Numbered from the stretch's first letter, positions 31,607 to 42,493 are shown. The stretch: 64,000 bases of DNA from Triatoma infestans (GCA_011037195.1 JAAEAF010000205.1:1-64000); one strand, 5' to 3'. Translations and numbers: made by a program. The notes: generated from the letters alone by a model not told the origin.

Positions 31607-33510
31607 ATTGATGATTACGTTTTTGTTTTGTTTTTTTGCCATCAGAGACATTAATCTTACATAATTGTTTGGATGAGGAGCAAAAACTTTTGTGGTATTA
31701 GCACTCCCTAATTAATTAATTTTTCTTTTCGAACCGGCATTATTTATATACTGGTTTTCTATATAACGCAGTATTAAACGTAAATTAGCCTCCAAGAATT
31801 AATTTCTTTCTAATTGTTTTTTTTAAAATAAACATTGTTGAAAAGTCCTTTTTCAGCATAAAGAGCTACTGCAAAAAGGGCTTTAAGAAACTGTTATAAC
31901 TTTATTTCTAATTTCTTAAAAAAAAATCATTTGTTTACCGAATCCAAAATTAATCCGAATCCGAGTTTTTAATATAATAAAACTCTAAATTATAGTATAA
32001 AAACATTGAGCTAATGCTGCGCATTGTAGCGCTAAAATTAGTGTTGGACTAGAATAAGCCTGGGACAGTTTACTCTACTACAAAGAGGTGACAGATAAAG
32101 TAATCGATATAATAATGGAGATATAGATTTAATTTATATATATATATATATATATATCAGCTTTACATTATTGTTTAAACTATTTTAAAATAATTTTACA
32201 AAAATAGTTTTTAGTGTTTCGGCGAGTACCCACCCACTTGTAAGACCATTGCTTACCCAAGTGGGGGGTAACGCACCACTCAATAAGGTTGAGAATTGGT
32301 ATACTAGCCAAAAAAATGTTCTTGATTATTAAAAAAAAAAAATATTTCAATTTTAAAATCAGGAGAATTTGGGGAGGGGGGAAGAGATTCAAATTTTTCG
32401 GCTGGATCAAATTTCTTGTAAATATTAAATAAAATAAATTAAGGAATAACATTGCTCAGATAGCGAATTCTTAGCGAAGCTTCTCTTAGAAAGGGAATAT
32501 TTGAAAAGTCTATGAACATATTATGATGATTTTATTGTTAAAGACATGTTTTCATGTCTTTTTCCAAATTTTTTATGTATTTTTCCAAATTTTGGTTGAG
32601 GGGGGGGAGGTTGATAATATAACCGCTGATCCTTTTCGGTTTAATGGATTGTTATTATTATTTTCCAGTTCTCATTAAATTAAGTTTATTGTAAAAATAT
32701 ACAGCACGTAAAGAAGTTGATGTAAATTATTTCTCATTTATATTAAAGTAAGCAACATCTTGGTTGTTTTCAGGCAGGTTATGAATTTTAAGTAGGACTA
32801 AAATGGAGCTTCTTGATATAAAGGAGAAAATAGCTTCACCAACCTTTCCACATTGAAGGCAATTTTAAAACGATCATTAACAATTACGCTATTATATATT
32901 TGGTCGTACTTAAAATAGCTTTATCAGTTTCATTTTGTAAATTGAATTGAAATTGACGAATTATTTTTTTTTTTTTAATTTTATTGAAATAACTGAAATT
33001 ATAATTAAAATTAAATTGCTTGCTTTTAATTATATTATTAACGCTTGATCAGTTTCGTAAAAAAAAAAATAAAAAAAAAAATGCCTCAGAGATTTTTAAT
33101 TAAATATTCCATAATATTATTCGGCAATCAGTATTATATAATGTTCTTTCATTGTCGGCTTTCTTTTAAGTACTTTTTATTATTAAAATACTTATTGTGC
33201 TCAACCGTGTGTTATTAATATGACCTTTTAATCAATAAAGTAAGATTTTAAGTAAACGAGTGCATTATCTTTATTAACAAAAATCTGATGTGGTATCACA
33301 CAATGCTGTTAATGCAGTTAATTCTATTTTATAAGTGATTCTATTGAAGTCCAGAAGAGAGCGCCAATCACACTGAATAAACCTCATATAACATTTGAAA
33401 TATAATGCCCTAAATTACGCAGAACTACTCGAAATTTTTTTTTTTTTTGAAAATATTATAAATAGAATGATTATATATTTATATTTGTTAAAAAGAATCA
33501 TTTAGTTGCT
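31607..33510. other. AT-rich DNA, nothing recognised
   Basis: Holds an AT dinucleotide repeat at 32136-32157 and G- and T-runs. An open frame of 90 codons on the minus strand (32180-32452) is lysine/leucine-rich low complexity. No gene recognised. Confidence 0.4.
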
Positions 33511-33511
33511 T

Positions 33512-33740
33512 CTTTTTTTTCCTTCGGGGCGCATCAACTTCCGGAGTTATTAGCGCCCCCGCAGTTAAGATTCCTTCACAAACCTGATCCGCATGAGCTG
33601 GAGTGGCACATGTTCAACCTTTATGGCATCCAACTCAATGCCTTACCCCGCAAGGCGTGGTGGAGCGTAAGGTTATTGAACATTAACCACACCTCCCCTC
33701 TTATATCATCGATCCTGTCGACAAGGGGGAGTGTGGAGGA
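33512..33740 (-). repeat. SINE-like repeat with a SINE-A-like 3' tail
   Basis: On the minus strand the end reads GGGGGCGCTAATAACTCC, then AGTTGATGCGCCCCG and an A-rich run (plus-strand T-run 33512-33520). SINE-A ends in GGGCGCCAATGACC, then GTTGACGCGCC and an A-run. The common tail with a different head suggests a second SINE family sharing the 3' end of one partner LINE. The head (33560-33740) has no clear tRNA boxes. The 72-codon open frame on the plus strand is not supported by any domain. Confidence 0.5.
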
Positions 33741-34140
33741 TATTTCGTTATGCCATCCCTTTTTAAATATACACATTTTACATTTTACATCGTGTCAAAT
33801 AATAATAATAATACAAATAATTAGATAAAAATTGTGGGATCTATTTGCACTAGCAATCAATGCATTGCATAAAGATTATAAAAAAATCATTTTTAAATAT
33901 TATAATTAAGAAATTATCCTGAAACATAGTAATTAAGAAACTATCCTGAAACATCCTATCCTAATGAGGCTATTTGCTGTAAAATTAGGTGTGTAGTACT
34001 TTTAACTAATGTTCCTGCACCCTATTAATCTAATCCTAAAATACGTTAAAACTAATGGGGTTGAAATACTTTTATAAAATTTCTTTCAACCCTGGAATAA
34101 AAACAAACCTAAACTAAAGATTCACACAAACATTCTCACT
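33741..34140. other. AT-rich DNA, nothing recognised
   Basis: Contains a short direct duplication AATTAAGAAA.TATCCTGAAACAT (33903-33954). No gene was seen. Confidence 0.45.
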
Positions 34141-34212
34141 AATAAATACATTCATGCTAATAAATACATTCACGCCAATAAATACATTCACGCCAATAAA
34201 TACATATTCACT
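34141..34212. repeat. 18-bp minisatellite, four units
   Basis: AATAAATACATTCACGCC and close variants repeat four times with no gaps at 34141, 34159, 34177 and 34195. The second and third units are identical. Confidence 0.95.
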
Positions 34213-34259
34213 AATAAGCATTTAGTTGTTATCGACAAAGTTGTAAAAACTTTTATTCT

Positions 34260-35133
34260 ATAAAATCATCGCATTTTTTGGTTAACCGGTATTCTTTATA
34301 TTTGGCATTTCTACTGATGCTTCTAAGACAGTTTATATTGTATTGTATATTTGCGGTAAAACTATACATTGAACTAAAGTGGAACTTTAGAGGAAAGCTT
34401 AACGCTACAGTTCCCTCAGAACTCTTCAAATAAAAATCTAATTATCCCAGGAATATGTTTCAATTAAAAGTGATAGGTTTTTAGTTAAGTCTTTAGATAA
34501 TATATGAAGTTAAAGAAGAAAATCTTTGGTCCGGATTCGACAAAACCGCGAAAAACTTAAAAAACGATTCATTAGAGTTGCCCTAACGGAAGTAGATAGA
34601 TTTTAACCAAAACTTTATGCCACATTCGTTATAATATAATTGAATAATTAAATGACACTATAAGAGGCCCAAAATGCATGCCTTACTCAGGGGGCACACC
34701 AATGAATTATTAAGTAATATTTTTTAAAGTAAAATGTCTCAAATAAAAGTTGCAGCTCTTTTGTATAAGTAGTCAATATACCAAGTTTAAAAGAAAATGG
34801 TTGGAGCTGTTTGCGAGAAAAACTTGCAAAAAACTGAGAAAATCTAATCAGTGAAATAGTGATTCCGGTTGATTTATTATGACCAAAACTTTATTTTCAT
34901 GTTCCCTGATAACAGATAAACGAAATATCAAGTTTCAGTATTCCGTGATCTTCAGTATTTGAGTTATATGTGGACCACCAGTCACAAAATATACACAGTG
35001 CATATACATATAGACCAATTTTTAAAAAGATTAATGTAATTCTAGGTATAAAAATCTTGTTTTCTTTTTATGAAAAATCAATTTCGAAACTTTGACACGA
35101 TCGCAATACTTCCTTTTACGGTAGTAAGAGAAA
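34260..35133 (-). repeat. DR1, minus strand, diverged long copy
   Basis: From right to left on the minus strand: ACTTTCTCTTACTACCG, AAGGAAGTATTGCGATCG, GTGTCAAAGTTTCG, AAACTTGATATTTCG, AACCGGAATCACTATTTC, TCTCGCAAACAGCTCC, CATTTTCTTTTAAACTTGG, TGCAACTTTTATTTGAGAC. Internal units can still be traced towards 34500 (CTAACGGAAG...), but divergence is strong. Confidence 0.7.
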
Positions 35134-35261
35134 GTAAAAAAGTAAAATAATGCCTATTTTAGGTCCATCTATCGTTTAGGTGTCCTGGGCGAAACTGGGT
35201 AACAAACATGGTTTACTACTTCCTGCTCTCATCAATACATTAAATAAGATGCAAGGTCAAG

Positions 35262-35335
35262 ACCAGAAATTATACCCAGTATCACCGTAGCTTCATGGTC
35301 CTCACTGCTTACCACTGAGCTATCATAGCGCCTTA
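35262..35335 (-). repeat. tRNA-like or SINE head remnant
   Basis: On the minus strand GGCGCTATGATAGCTCAGTGG then TAAGCAG matches an A box (TAGCTCAGTGG). A B box is not clear (GGGTATAATT), and no anticodon arm can be drawn with confidence. It could be the head of an old SINE rather than a tRNA gene. Confidence 0.35.
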
Positions 35336-35582
35336 AAACATAACAATAATATAAAATTTAACACTCTAAAGTCGGAACAATGTTACCGTACAAAGGAAAG
35401 ATCATCCCGAACTAGATGAAATATCTTTGGGATCGTAACAGAAAGAATCATAAATAGACTAACTAACCCCAACGTAGTGCATTACCCTAAATAAGACAGA
35501 AGAAGGAAAAAGCCGAGTGGACCACATGGTTAAGTTGAAGGAGATGTATCTGCATAGCAAGAAAGATGGAAAGATTTTGGTG

Positions 35583-35825
35583 TTACGGCGCCATATCCAT
35601 AATATTTGAAGCGTCTAGGCTATTCCTGGAAAACAACGACTCTAGACAAGAAACCGTTATATGAGGCTCATTGAAGATTTTAACACCCATCATGGGGTCT
35701 GACATTAATCTACGACTCAAAGATCGTAAGTTTCTAAATACATTATCGAAATAACCTAGTTTCATTACTCCTCTAAAATTAATTTTAGCGAATTTAGGCG
35801 AAAGATGAAGTTTGGATTTTGCCAT
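35583..35825 (-). CDS. Unrecognised 80-codon open frame
   Basis: The frame begins MAKSKLHLSPKFAKINFRGV and ends NIMDMAP. It is not low-complexity and is richer in charged and mixed residues than most chance frames here, but no domain, signal peptide or membrane segment is visible. No relative occurs elsewhere in the window. It may be a fragment of an old transposon protein or chance. Low confidence. Confidence 0.15.
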   Translation of the reverse strand: MAKSKLHLSPKFAKINFRGVMKLGYFDNVFRNLRSLSRRLMSDPMMGVKIFNEPHITVSCLESLFSRNSLDASNIMDMAP

Positions 35826-36029
35826 GTCGCAGCAAATTTTGCTGAGGGCTGATCAAGGCGCTCCTTAGTTTATATTACAGATAGCACTCACATTCAGGTG
35901 GACATTCCTTTGTGTACAATACTAATATGTATTAGTACAGTTCCCCCAAAATCTTCTACATTTATATGTAAGAGCAACTAATCTTTATTATAAATGCGAA
36001 CAATATTCTCTGTGAGAATTATACTACTT

Positions 36030-36078
36030 GCAGTAAAAGAAACTCGTATGACTGTTTCAAACCAGATTTTCGTGTTTT
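36030..36078 (+). repeat. DR1 end motif fragment
   Basis: GCAGTAAAAGAAACTCGTATG, then ACTGTTTCAAACCAGATTTT, matches the DR1 terminal segment (GTAAGAGAAAGT..GTGAG.GTTTCACACCAGA) with several changes. Confidence 0.5.
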
Positions 36079-36655
36079 AGTTTAATAATTGGTGAACGTG
36101 TATGATATTCTCATCTGGAAAAGGACGTACGGTCTGATACGATTATGCTATTTAGATATGGTCAGGTCATCTAACCCTAGCTGTTGCTGTTTATATATCG
36201 CGCTTTAATATTTCTTCCGTCATAATGTAGTATATGTATGTTTAGGTATATGTAAGTATATAGTTAAAATATTATTTATAAATTACAAATGCTTAAATGG
36301 TTAAATGTTATATACATTATATATTTCCAACTTTCTTCGTATCCTAATACGTAAAATACTTCTATCGAATGCTTTTGAATTAATATATTAATATTTATGA
36401 TTAAGTATATGAAATATACCTTCTCCCCTTTAAGTCTCTAACTATAATAAATATGTTAACTTAATTTGGATAAGAAACAAAATTACGAAAATTGTACACG
36501 TACAAACTAATGGCAGTTGCAATTTGTAAATATCCTTGGCAAGGAAATAGAACAGTAACTATAAATATGATTTTATTTAGTTTTTGTTAAAACAAATTAC
36601 GTGGTGCAGCAATTCTTCGTTAAGATTAAATTCAAATATTATAGATAGATAGAAA
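36079..36655. other. AT-rich DNA, nothing recognised
   Basis: No gene or repeat recognised. Confidence 0.4.
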
Positions 36656-36659
36656 CTGT

Positions 36660-36704
36660 GGGGGTCGGCTAACAAGCCTACACCACCTCGACCCCCAAGG
36701 ATCT
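36660..36704. repeat. Inverted repeat GGGGGTCG / CGACCCCC
   Basis: GGGGGTCG (36661-36668) and CGACCCCC (36698-36705 region) can pair across a loop of roughly 30 bases. It lies just beyond the C-terminal end of the Helitron-type helicase remnant, on the side where a Helitron 3' hairpin would be. The loop is much longer than usual and no CTRR terminus follows, so the link is speculative. Confidence 0.35.
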
Positions 36705-36764
36705 TTTTGGTACCTAACATTTAAAGTCATGTGTTACAGTATGGACCCGATGACTCCCTAGGCG

Positions 36765-37840
36765 CTCGTATTTGTCTCTTATTTCTTTGACTGAAGGCGA
36801 TCCCGACCCAGAGGCGTGGTAGAATCTGTAATCATTCTTCTCATTCGTTAGATAAAGGCCCTTGAGACTCGTGACTCAACTTATGGCCACGTATACAAGT
36901 TGTTGTTGCTGGTTCTTATTGTAATCCGATAAAATTGAATCGAATGTACCACCTTGAGACTTGTGAATGGGCAGCGTACAGGCCTGAGTAAATGGAAACT
37001 GGATGCGCCTACATTTGATCATTCCGCCTAGACTTATTTTGCTCGTCCTTAATGCTATGGGTATCCATGCACCGTCTAATCCTGCTGGCTTGCACATTAT
37101 CAAGGGTTTGCTTTTAATTTTTAAACGACGCCTAATGTTATCTGGAAATTCCATTCACACCCGTATTGAGGAATGAAGATGCTGTAGTAGGTACGATAGT
37201 TGAAGTGGATGGTTGATCGGAATATCTCAATGTGTCTTAGTGTTTCGATTGCCACTGTGACGATTCCATCTTCGACATCGACACTTACAGTAATTATATA
37301 TGGATACCCTATAGTCAAGTCAATCCTGTACGGTAGCTGCCGCTCTCTGCCATCTTGTGTGTTAGCGACACCCCTAACCACTGCAGTTTTACCAGTCATA
37401 ATTTGACCTTGCTTCGCACGTCGTAAATCTGAAGAAACTTGTCGCCATGTCTCATACCTGTTTCGAAATAGAAGAATAGTGTCACCATCCCTCTCTCACT
37501 ATAGTTGTTGAGATCGCTTATGTCGTATTTTCGAAATCGTATGACCCTAAAAACGTGGCGTGTTTTATATTCAGTTATAGTATCGCCACAGGTGTCATCT
37601 TCTTTGACATCATCGATATCCGTGTTACCGGCTTGCCTCTTCAAGTTACTCGGCGTACACCATGCTAAGTAAAGTTGGTTCCCTCGAGATTTCCAATCCT
37701 CTTCTCGTAGCGTTAAATGACCATCTTGGTCCATCTCACGCTGTCTGTAGCGATGCCTTTCTCTATCCATAGCGGACTTGCGCTTCCTTGGCCAAATTGT
37801 AGGTATCATAGTCATATATCTTGAGCCTTGACTTATCACT
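36765..37840 (-). pseudogene. Helitron-type (PIF1-like) helicase C-terminal remnant
   Basis: Read from 37840 down on the minus strand, three frames follow each other. The first (37839-37396) has YLAWC, then HVFRVIRFRKYDISDLNNYS, where Helitron helicases have a similar block. The second (37399-37121) has LPYRIDLTIGYPYIITVSVD then VEDGIVTVAIETLRHIE, the region between helicase motifs. The third (37154-36876) has IQFPFTQACTLPIHKSQGGT then FDSI and QQLVYVAIS, equivalent to helicase motifs V and VI. A TGA follows where Arg is expected, and the frame goes on to read SLKGLYLTNEKNDYRFYH to about 36770. The Rep (HUH) domain and Walker A/B parts are absent. Such helicases unwind DNA during rolling-circle transposition; this copy is dead. 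Confidence 0.8.
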
Positions 37841-37844
37841 GCCT

Positions 37845-38885
37845 CAGCAAATACCGTTCGGCTGCCTCAGCGGACCTCCGTTAAGCAGAGATGTGTGCAT
37901 GTGGGCCGCCATGCATTGAAATTCTAGCGCAAGAAATATTCGACAACCCGATAGTGTGCTCAAACGGATTCCTCGTGGCCATCTTTGACTGCATCAAAGA
38001 CATGACAGTATATACTAGAATTTTAAAGTAGATACAGCAGATGACTAGATCCACATTGACCAAATGCGCACGCTGATACGCTTTTAGTCTTTCTGTTATA
38101 TCGCTTTCGCCGAGCGATAATCACTTTCGTGCTGTGACTACTTGTTCAATTTGGAGAGCAAATGTGGCCAGCGCGTCTTGTTTGCATCCATCATGAGAAA
38201 AGCAGTGAGCTTACCGAGTATGTAAGAGTGTGAGTAAGTCAGGGAAAGAAAAAATTTGTTTATATTCAAGAAAAGAATGGATACAAATTCCTTATTTAAT
38301 CATTATTAACCGAACTCGATCTATTCCATGACTCGATCATTAAAACAACAATTATGTTTTGCCAGTAAATTTTTAAAAAATAGAAAGCTTTCTTGCTTTT
38401 TACACTCTTCACAGTTGTTCAATTCAGTTTAAGAATTTCAAGGGAAGTTTTGATATTTCTTCAGCTTAGTCCTTGATTTTAAGACCCTTGTTAATTTTTT
38501 ATATACTAAATGAGTGAAATAAATGATAATGGTTTTTTACAAGATTTAGAAATTCAGTATTAGCGGATAGTGAAAGCACTTGACGATGTAGTTAATACAG
38601 GGGGCTAACAAGAGGTCAGATTGTTGCGAGAAGAGAAGAGTGCAGTCGTTAGCCTGAATGGCTTCCTAACTGGGCCAACACCACCTATCTACTTGTAGCC
38701 GATCAATATAAAGTGTATAACCTCTATTTTTAGCAATATAAACACGTGGTGCATTCAAACATCAATTAACAAGAACTTTTTTAATTAATACAAAGTAATA
38801 CCTTATATTTATTCTTATATTTTTATTTTATTATGAAGAATTCAAGGAAATAATTATTTTAAGATTCTTTTTTTATTAAATTATT
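37845..38885. other. Mixed DNA, nothing recognised
   Basis: Sequence between the helicase and the endonuclease-RT tail. The part 37845-38220 has moderate GC and could be further helicase-element DNA. 38580-38700 has a GGGGGCTAAC...CCAACACCACCT patch distantly like 36660-36704. CTAT repeats lie at 38894-38909. Confidence 0.4.
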
Positions 38886-38911
38886 ATTAAACTTTCTATC
38901 TATCTATCTCC

Positions 38912-39290
38912 ATGGCGCTACAAACCCTTGGTCGGTGCTGGCCTCCTCTAGGAGTCTATTCCAGCTTTCTGTTGGTTGCATCCGCTTTAGTATCTAAAAG
39001 ATTTCTCGCATCCTTGGCAACACCATCCAGCTATTTGAGCTTCGGTCTGCCGACCTTTCTTGTTGTGCCCACTTCTCCTTCCACAATTTTCCCAGGCACT
39101 TCATCTTGCTCCATTCTAACTACGTGGCCCTCCCAGCTCAATGTGTTTAGCCTAATCTTCTTCACTATATCTGCTTCGCCATATACTTCAAACAACTCCG
39201 TGTTCTTTCTTCTTCTCCGTAATTACCTTCGTTTTCTGGACCAAAGATTTTTCGGAGAATTTTCCTTTCAAAAACAAGGTGGTTCTTTTC
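38912..39290 (-). pseudogene. C-terminal tail of an endonuclease-reverse transcriptase (non-LTR)
   Basis: On the minus strand from about 39285: FERKILRKIFGPENEGNYG, then EVYGEADIVKKIRLNTLS, WEGHVVRMEQDEVPGK, then RKVGRPKLK, a TAG stop, and LDGVAKDARNLLDTKADATN followed by RKLE and a natural stop at about 38945. This order (ERKILRxIFGP, GHVxRM, GRPxxxWxDxV) is the well-known C-terminal end of arthropod endonuclease-reverse transcriptases. There are frameshifts and one internal stop. The catalytic RT domain is not here; a more N-terminal segment of the same protein type lies at 40120-40390 on the opposite strand. The plus-strand 137-codon open frame over this DNA is a chance antisense frame. 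Confidence 0.8.
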
Positions 39291-39364
39291 ATCATCTTAA
39301 GAATGGTCCAGGTTATTACCATTAATCGATCCAGTTTGGTTATATTCTCTTTGTGGTTTCGTAA

Positions 39365-39640
39365 TCATTTTGTTTAATGGTGCGGGTGATTGTCCTACAG
39401 CGCCCAAGTCTGGTGGAGGGGAGCATTCAGACGTGCTCTTTGTGGGAAATCTAGGGATGGTAACCCTAGGTTGTGTACTGTATGTGCCTTCTAGGTTTAT
39501 GTAGGGAGTATATAGTGTGCTTGTTGGTCTGTACGATATGGTGTATGTACGTGTAGGTGTACCCCTTTAGAGTCGCCTTCTACGACATGCAGGGAATACT
39601 GTGAATATATTCTAGATCCCCACCCACAGGGCCATTAAAC
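39365..39640 (+). repeat. Repeat with an AGTCGCC...ACGACATGCAGGG block
   Basis: 39575-39632 reads TAGAGTCGCCTTCTACGACA, TGCAGGGAATACTGTG, then TCCCCACCCACAGGGCC. From memory, close versions of this block occur in dispersed repeats of many animal genomes, but I cannot search to confirm. It is preceded by 200 bp of GT-rich DNA (GTGTACTGTATGTGCCTTC) that may belong to the same element. No coding frame. Confidence 0.45.
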
Positions 39641-39751
39641 TTTCTAATTAACCAATTTTATAAAATTAAGCACTATCTTAAGTTCAAGGAACTTACTTTT
39701 TTTTAATCACTTATAATAAGGAATTTTGAACAATATTGAATTTTGTGTGTG

Positions 39752-39985
39752 TTAATTTAAGGCGTCTTAACATATCTATGGTTATTGGCGCCCGGAGCCT
39801 TCTCAGTGAACTGCCGGCCTCCGGACAGTGTTCTTTCGTTAGAGGCAACACTGTCCATCACCGGACAGTAAGCTGTAGAGGCTCCTAGGAAGAGAAAATC
39901 TAAGGGTAGCACGGCTGGATTCGAGCCCGTGATCTCCACGTTGCTAGTCCAACGCGCTACCACTGAGCTAATCCCTTCCCTAACT
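39752..39985 (-). mobile_element. SINE-A, copy 5
   Basis: On the minus strand: GGGAAGGGATTAGCTCAGTGG (A-box region), CACGGGCTCGAATCC (B box with one change), CTGTCCGGTGATGG, ACTGTCCGGAGGCCGG, GGGCGCCAATAACC, and the tail TTAAGACGCCTTAAATTAAC. The 3' A-run is lost. The 68-codon frame on this strand is just a read-through of the SINE. Confidence 0.85.
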
Positions 39986-40004
39986 TTTTTCTTAAAAAAT
40001 ATTT

Positions 40005-40115
40005 TTTTTTTTACTTCCTTTTTCTAAAGGAAATACTGCGATTGCGTCAAATTTTTAAAATTGAGTTTCTATAGAAAATACATGCGTAGAAGTCTCTGGA
40101 AAACGTTTGGTGCAT
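40005..40115 (+). repeat. DR1 5' fragment
   Basis: TTACTTCCTTTTTCTAAAGG, AAATACTGCGATTGCGTC, AATTGAGTTTCTATAG and AAAATACATGCG are the first 100 bp of DR1. Confidence 0.7.
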
Positions 40116-40119
40116 CTAC

Positions 40120-40390
40120 CGGGATATTACGTCTAGGAAATTATACTTTCGAAACTATCTCCAACTTTCCATATTTAGGCTCCATTATAAGTGACGGTTG
40201 GAGACGAAGAAGTGGAAGTGAAAAAAAAAGATAGTTACGGGTAATAGGGCGTATTTCACTGAAGGTAAAATAATTAGGAACAGCGCGGTCAGCCGAGGAA
40301 CAAAGATTTGCGTGAACAAAACGCTGGTGAGACCTGTCGTTACCTGCGCATGTGGCAAGGTTTCTTGTGAAAGGTCACCGCTATAATCTC
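40120..40390 (+). pseudogene. Endonuclease-RT segment, region after the polymerase core
   Basis: The plus strand reads NYTFETISNFPYLGSIISDG, then AYFTEGKIIRNSAVSRGTKI and CVNKTLVRPVVTC. This is the FKYLGSxI...RIxxGxxAF...TKxxIYKTLxRPVxTYG stretch that normally directly precedes the FERKILRxIFGP tail found at 38912-39290. A stop and a frameshift are present. Both pieces may come from one insertion whose 5' part was inverted. Confidence 0.7.
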
Positions 40391-40948
40391 AACGTCAAAG
40401 TTTGAGACGATTTTGGCCACAGTTGGAAAGAGAACGAGTAGACTCCATCTCCTACATTTCTCATGCCATTTTGTGCTGAACCAATCGTATAGACTTTGTA
40501 ATGTTAGTATACCGTGTCTAACAAAAAACTAAACGTACATTATACAATGCATACCCTTAATTACAGGATGTTTGTAATTTTATTTTTCTAGTGTATACAT
40601 TTATATATTTAAAAAAAAAAGGTTTTTATTTTTGTAAAGTATTTGTGTTTACAATAACAACGTAAGAACTAAGCACGTGTGTCAACATCCCAAGTGAAAT
40701 AACTTGTGTTTTACTGGTTACATGTAATAAAATGTGATTTATCACTCCCTACATAATTCCCTACTAACATAATGTGTACTCTATAAAACTCAGATAATAA
40801 TGTAACTATGTATTCTTTTAACGGACATATTTATCTTTTATTCCAATAACCTTTACTTCAAGGTTTTTTCAAATTATAGTTACAAATTGGTGCTCCTTAC
40901 GAACATATCGACTAAAGTTTAAAAAAATCTGATGGTTGAAAAAAGATT
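40391..40948. other. AT-rich DNA, nothing recognised
   Basis: The sequence up to about 40480 may be continuing retroelement DNA. The remainder is AT-rich and unrecognised. Confidence 0.4.
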
Positions 40949-40950
40949 TT

Positions 40951-41076
40951 CTGAACTAATTTGAACTATATTTCCTCTGTGTCCCGTCGCTGTATTTACA
41001 TGGTTTCTCCCATTCCAGTCCGAGAGAGTGCCTGGTATTTTGTTTCTCTTTCTCTGCTCTCTTGGTTGCTGTTACA
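40951..41076 (-). mobile_element. LTR-C, partial copy
   Basis: On the minus strand it starts TGTAACAGCAACCAAGAG, passes AGAGAAACAAAATACCAGG, CTGGAATGGGAGAAACCATG and AAATACAGCGACGGGACAC, and stops after about 125 bp. It is separated by 8 bp from the end of the next copy, so the two are in tandem on the minus strand. Confidence 0.6.
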
Positions 41077-41084
41077 AATACCAA

Positions 41085-41370
41085 TATAATGGATGGGTTG
41101 CATGGAGAGAATTGGTTTGGGTTTGATGAGTTAACAAGACTTAGTTAACTCTGTAATATGTTTATAAGTTTCAGTGACTGCCTGGACTTTACAGAAAAAA
41201 TGGTAGATTTAGAGTGGAAGGGGTAATGATACGTTGTGACTGGTGAACTATCTTCTGAACTAATTTGAACTATCTTTTCTCTGTGTCCCGTCGCTGTATT
41301 TATATGGTTTCTCCCACTCCAGTGCCTGGTATTTTGTTTCTCTTTCTGTGCTCCCTTGGTTGCTGTTACA
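41085..41370 (-). mobile_element. LTR-C, longer copy, 286 bp
   Basis: On the minus strand: TGTAACAGCAACCAAGGG, AGAGAAACAAAATACCAGG, AAATACAGCGACGGGACAC, TTACCCCTTCCACTCTAAAT, AAAGTCCAGGCAGTCACTG and an end at CCATCCATTATA. It matches 8173-8457 along its length. Its interpretation as an LTR is by the TG start, size and tandem arrangement; target duplications were not found. Confidence 0.6.
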
Positions 41371-42300
41371 TCCGTCGGACGGTTGATATGTCTGCTACCG
41401 CACAATCAGCAACTGAATTGGTATCCTTTGGGCCATTTCTGTTTCTCAGAATAGTCGATGCCAAAAATCCCAGTCTTTTTATGACCCTTCCAGATATGCT
41501 ACGTTTTTACCAAACATAACCGTCCCCGCCTTCGATTATAGTAACAAGTATTGCTTTTGCATAGCAAATAATGTGTACTATTGTTTTCAGTTATTGGGGG
41601 AAGGAAGTCCAAAAAAAAATACAGCAAATTCTAATAAAAGAATCTAATAATATCAATTTATCAAAATAGAATCCAATTTATGTATTAAATGATTAAAAAA
41701 TTATAATGTTACATTATATTGTTAAAATTATGAAATTGATTACGTATTGTATTATTAAACATTAAAATTATTAATGTTAATACAAACATTATAAATGTTA
41801 ATGAAGAAATCATTCAATTTTCTACTGATTATCTTAATTTATTCAATTCATGATAATCAGCAAAAATAAGAATTTAAAAACATTATCGACACTAATTTTT
41901 TTCTTCCTTTTGTGCGTTGTTTTATTTAAAATGATTGGAATAAAATTTGTTTCAATGAAACTTAAGGCACGGTCCATAATGGGATAATATTGTATTCAGT
42001 ACAAATACATTGAGAAATAAGATGCAATTGTGCAATATTGCAATTCTCACCCTTTTCTCAAATACTTGTAAGGTCAAAGCAATTGTGATTATTATTTCTA
42101 TTTATCTCTACTTCATTTTCACCACTTAATATTTTACTTGTTTAAATTCATTCTTCTCCTTTCTGTTTCCATTGCCACACTTCTTATTTCTATATAATAA
42201 TAGTTAATAAGTGTGTATTTCTCTGTTTGTTGCAGGTGAGTTGATGAATATTAGAAAAATACAAAAAAGCAGAATTACGTAAGTGAGTAACAAAATACTT
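41371..42300. other. AT-rich DNA, nothing recognised
   Basis: No gene or repeat recognised. Confidence 0.4.
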
Positions 42301-42304
42301 ATCC

Positions 42305-42451
42305 TTTTTACTTTCTCTTACTCCTTGTAAAGAGGAAGTATTGTAATTGTGTCAAAGTTTCGATATCGAAATTTCACCGGAAATATCCGTATTGAGGTCC
42401 CCTGAGTTCAAAAAAGTGGTTTTTAGCAAATGGTCTGTGTGTGTGTGTGTG

Positions 42452-42493
<42 letters not shown>

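Noticed and set aside
38912..39325. 137-codon plus-strand open frame
   Set aside because: It is antisense to the endonuclease-RT tail (GHVxRM and GRPxxx motifs on the minus strand); the predicted protein has no recognisable domain.
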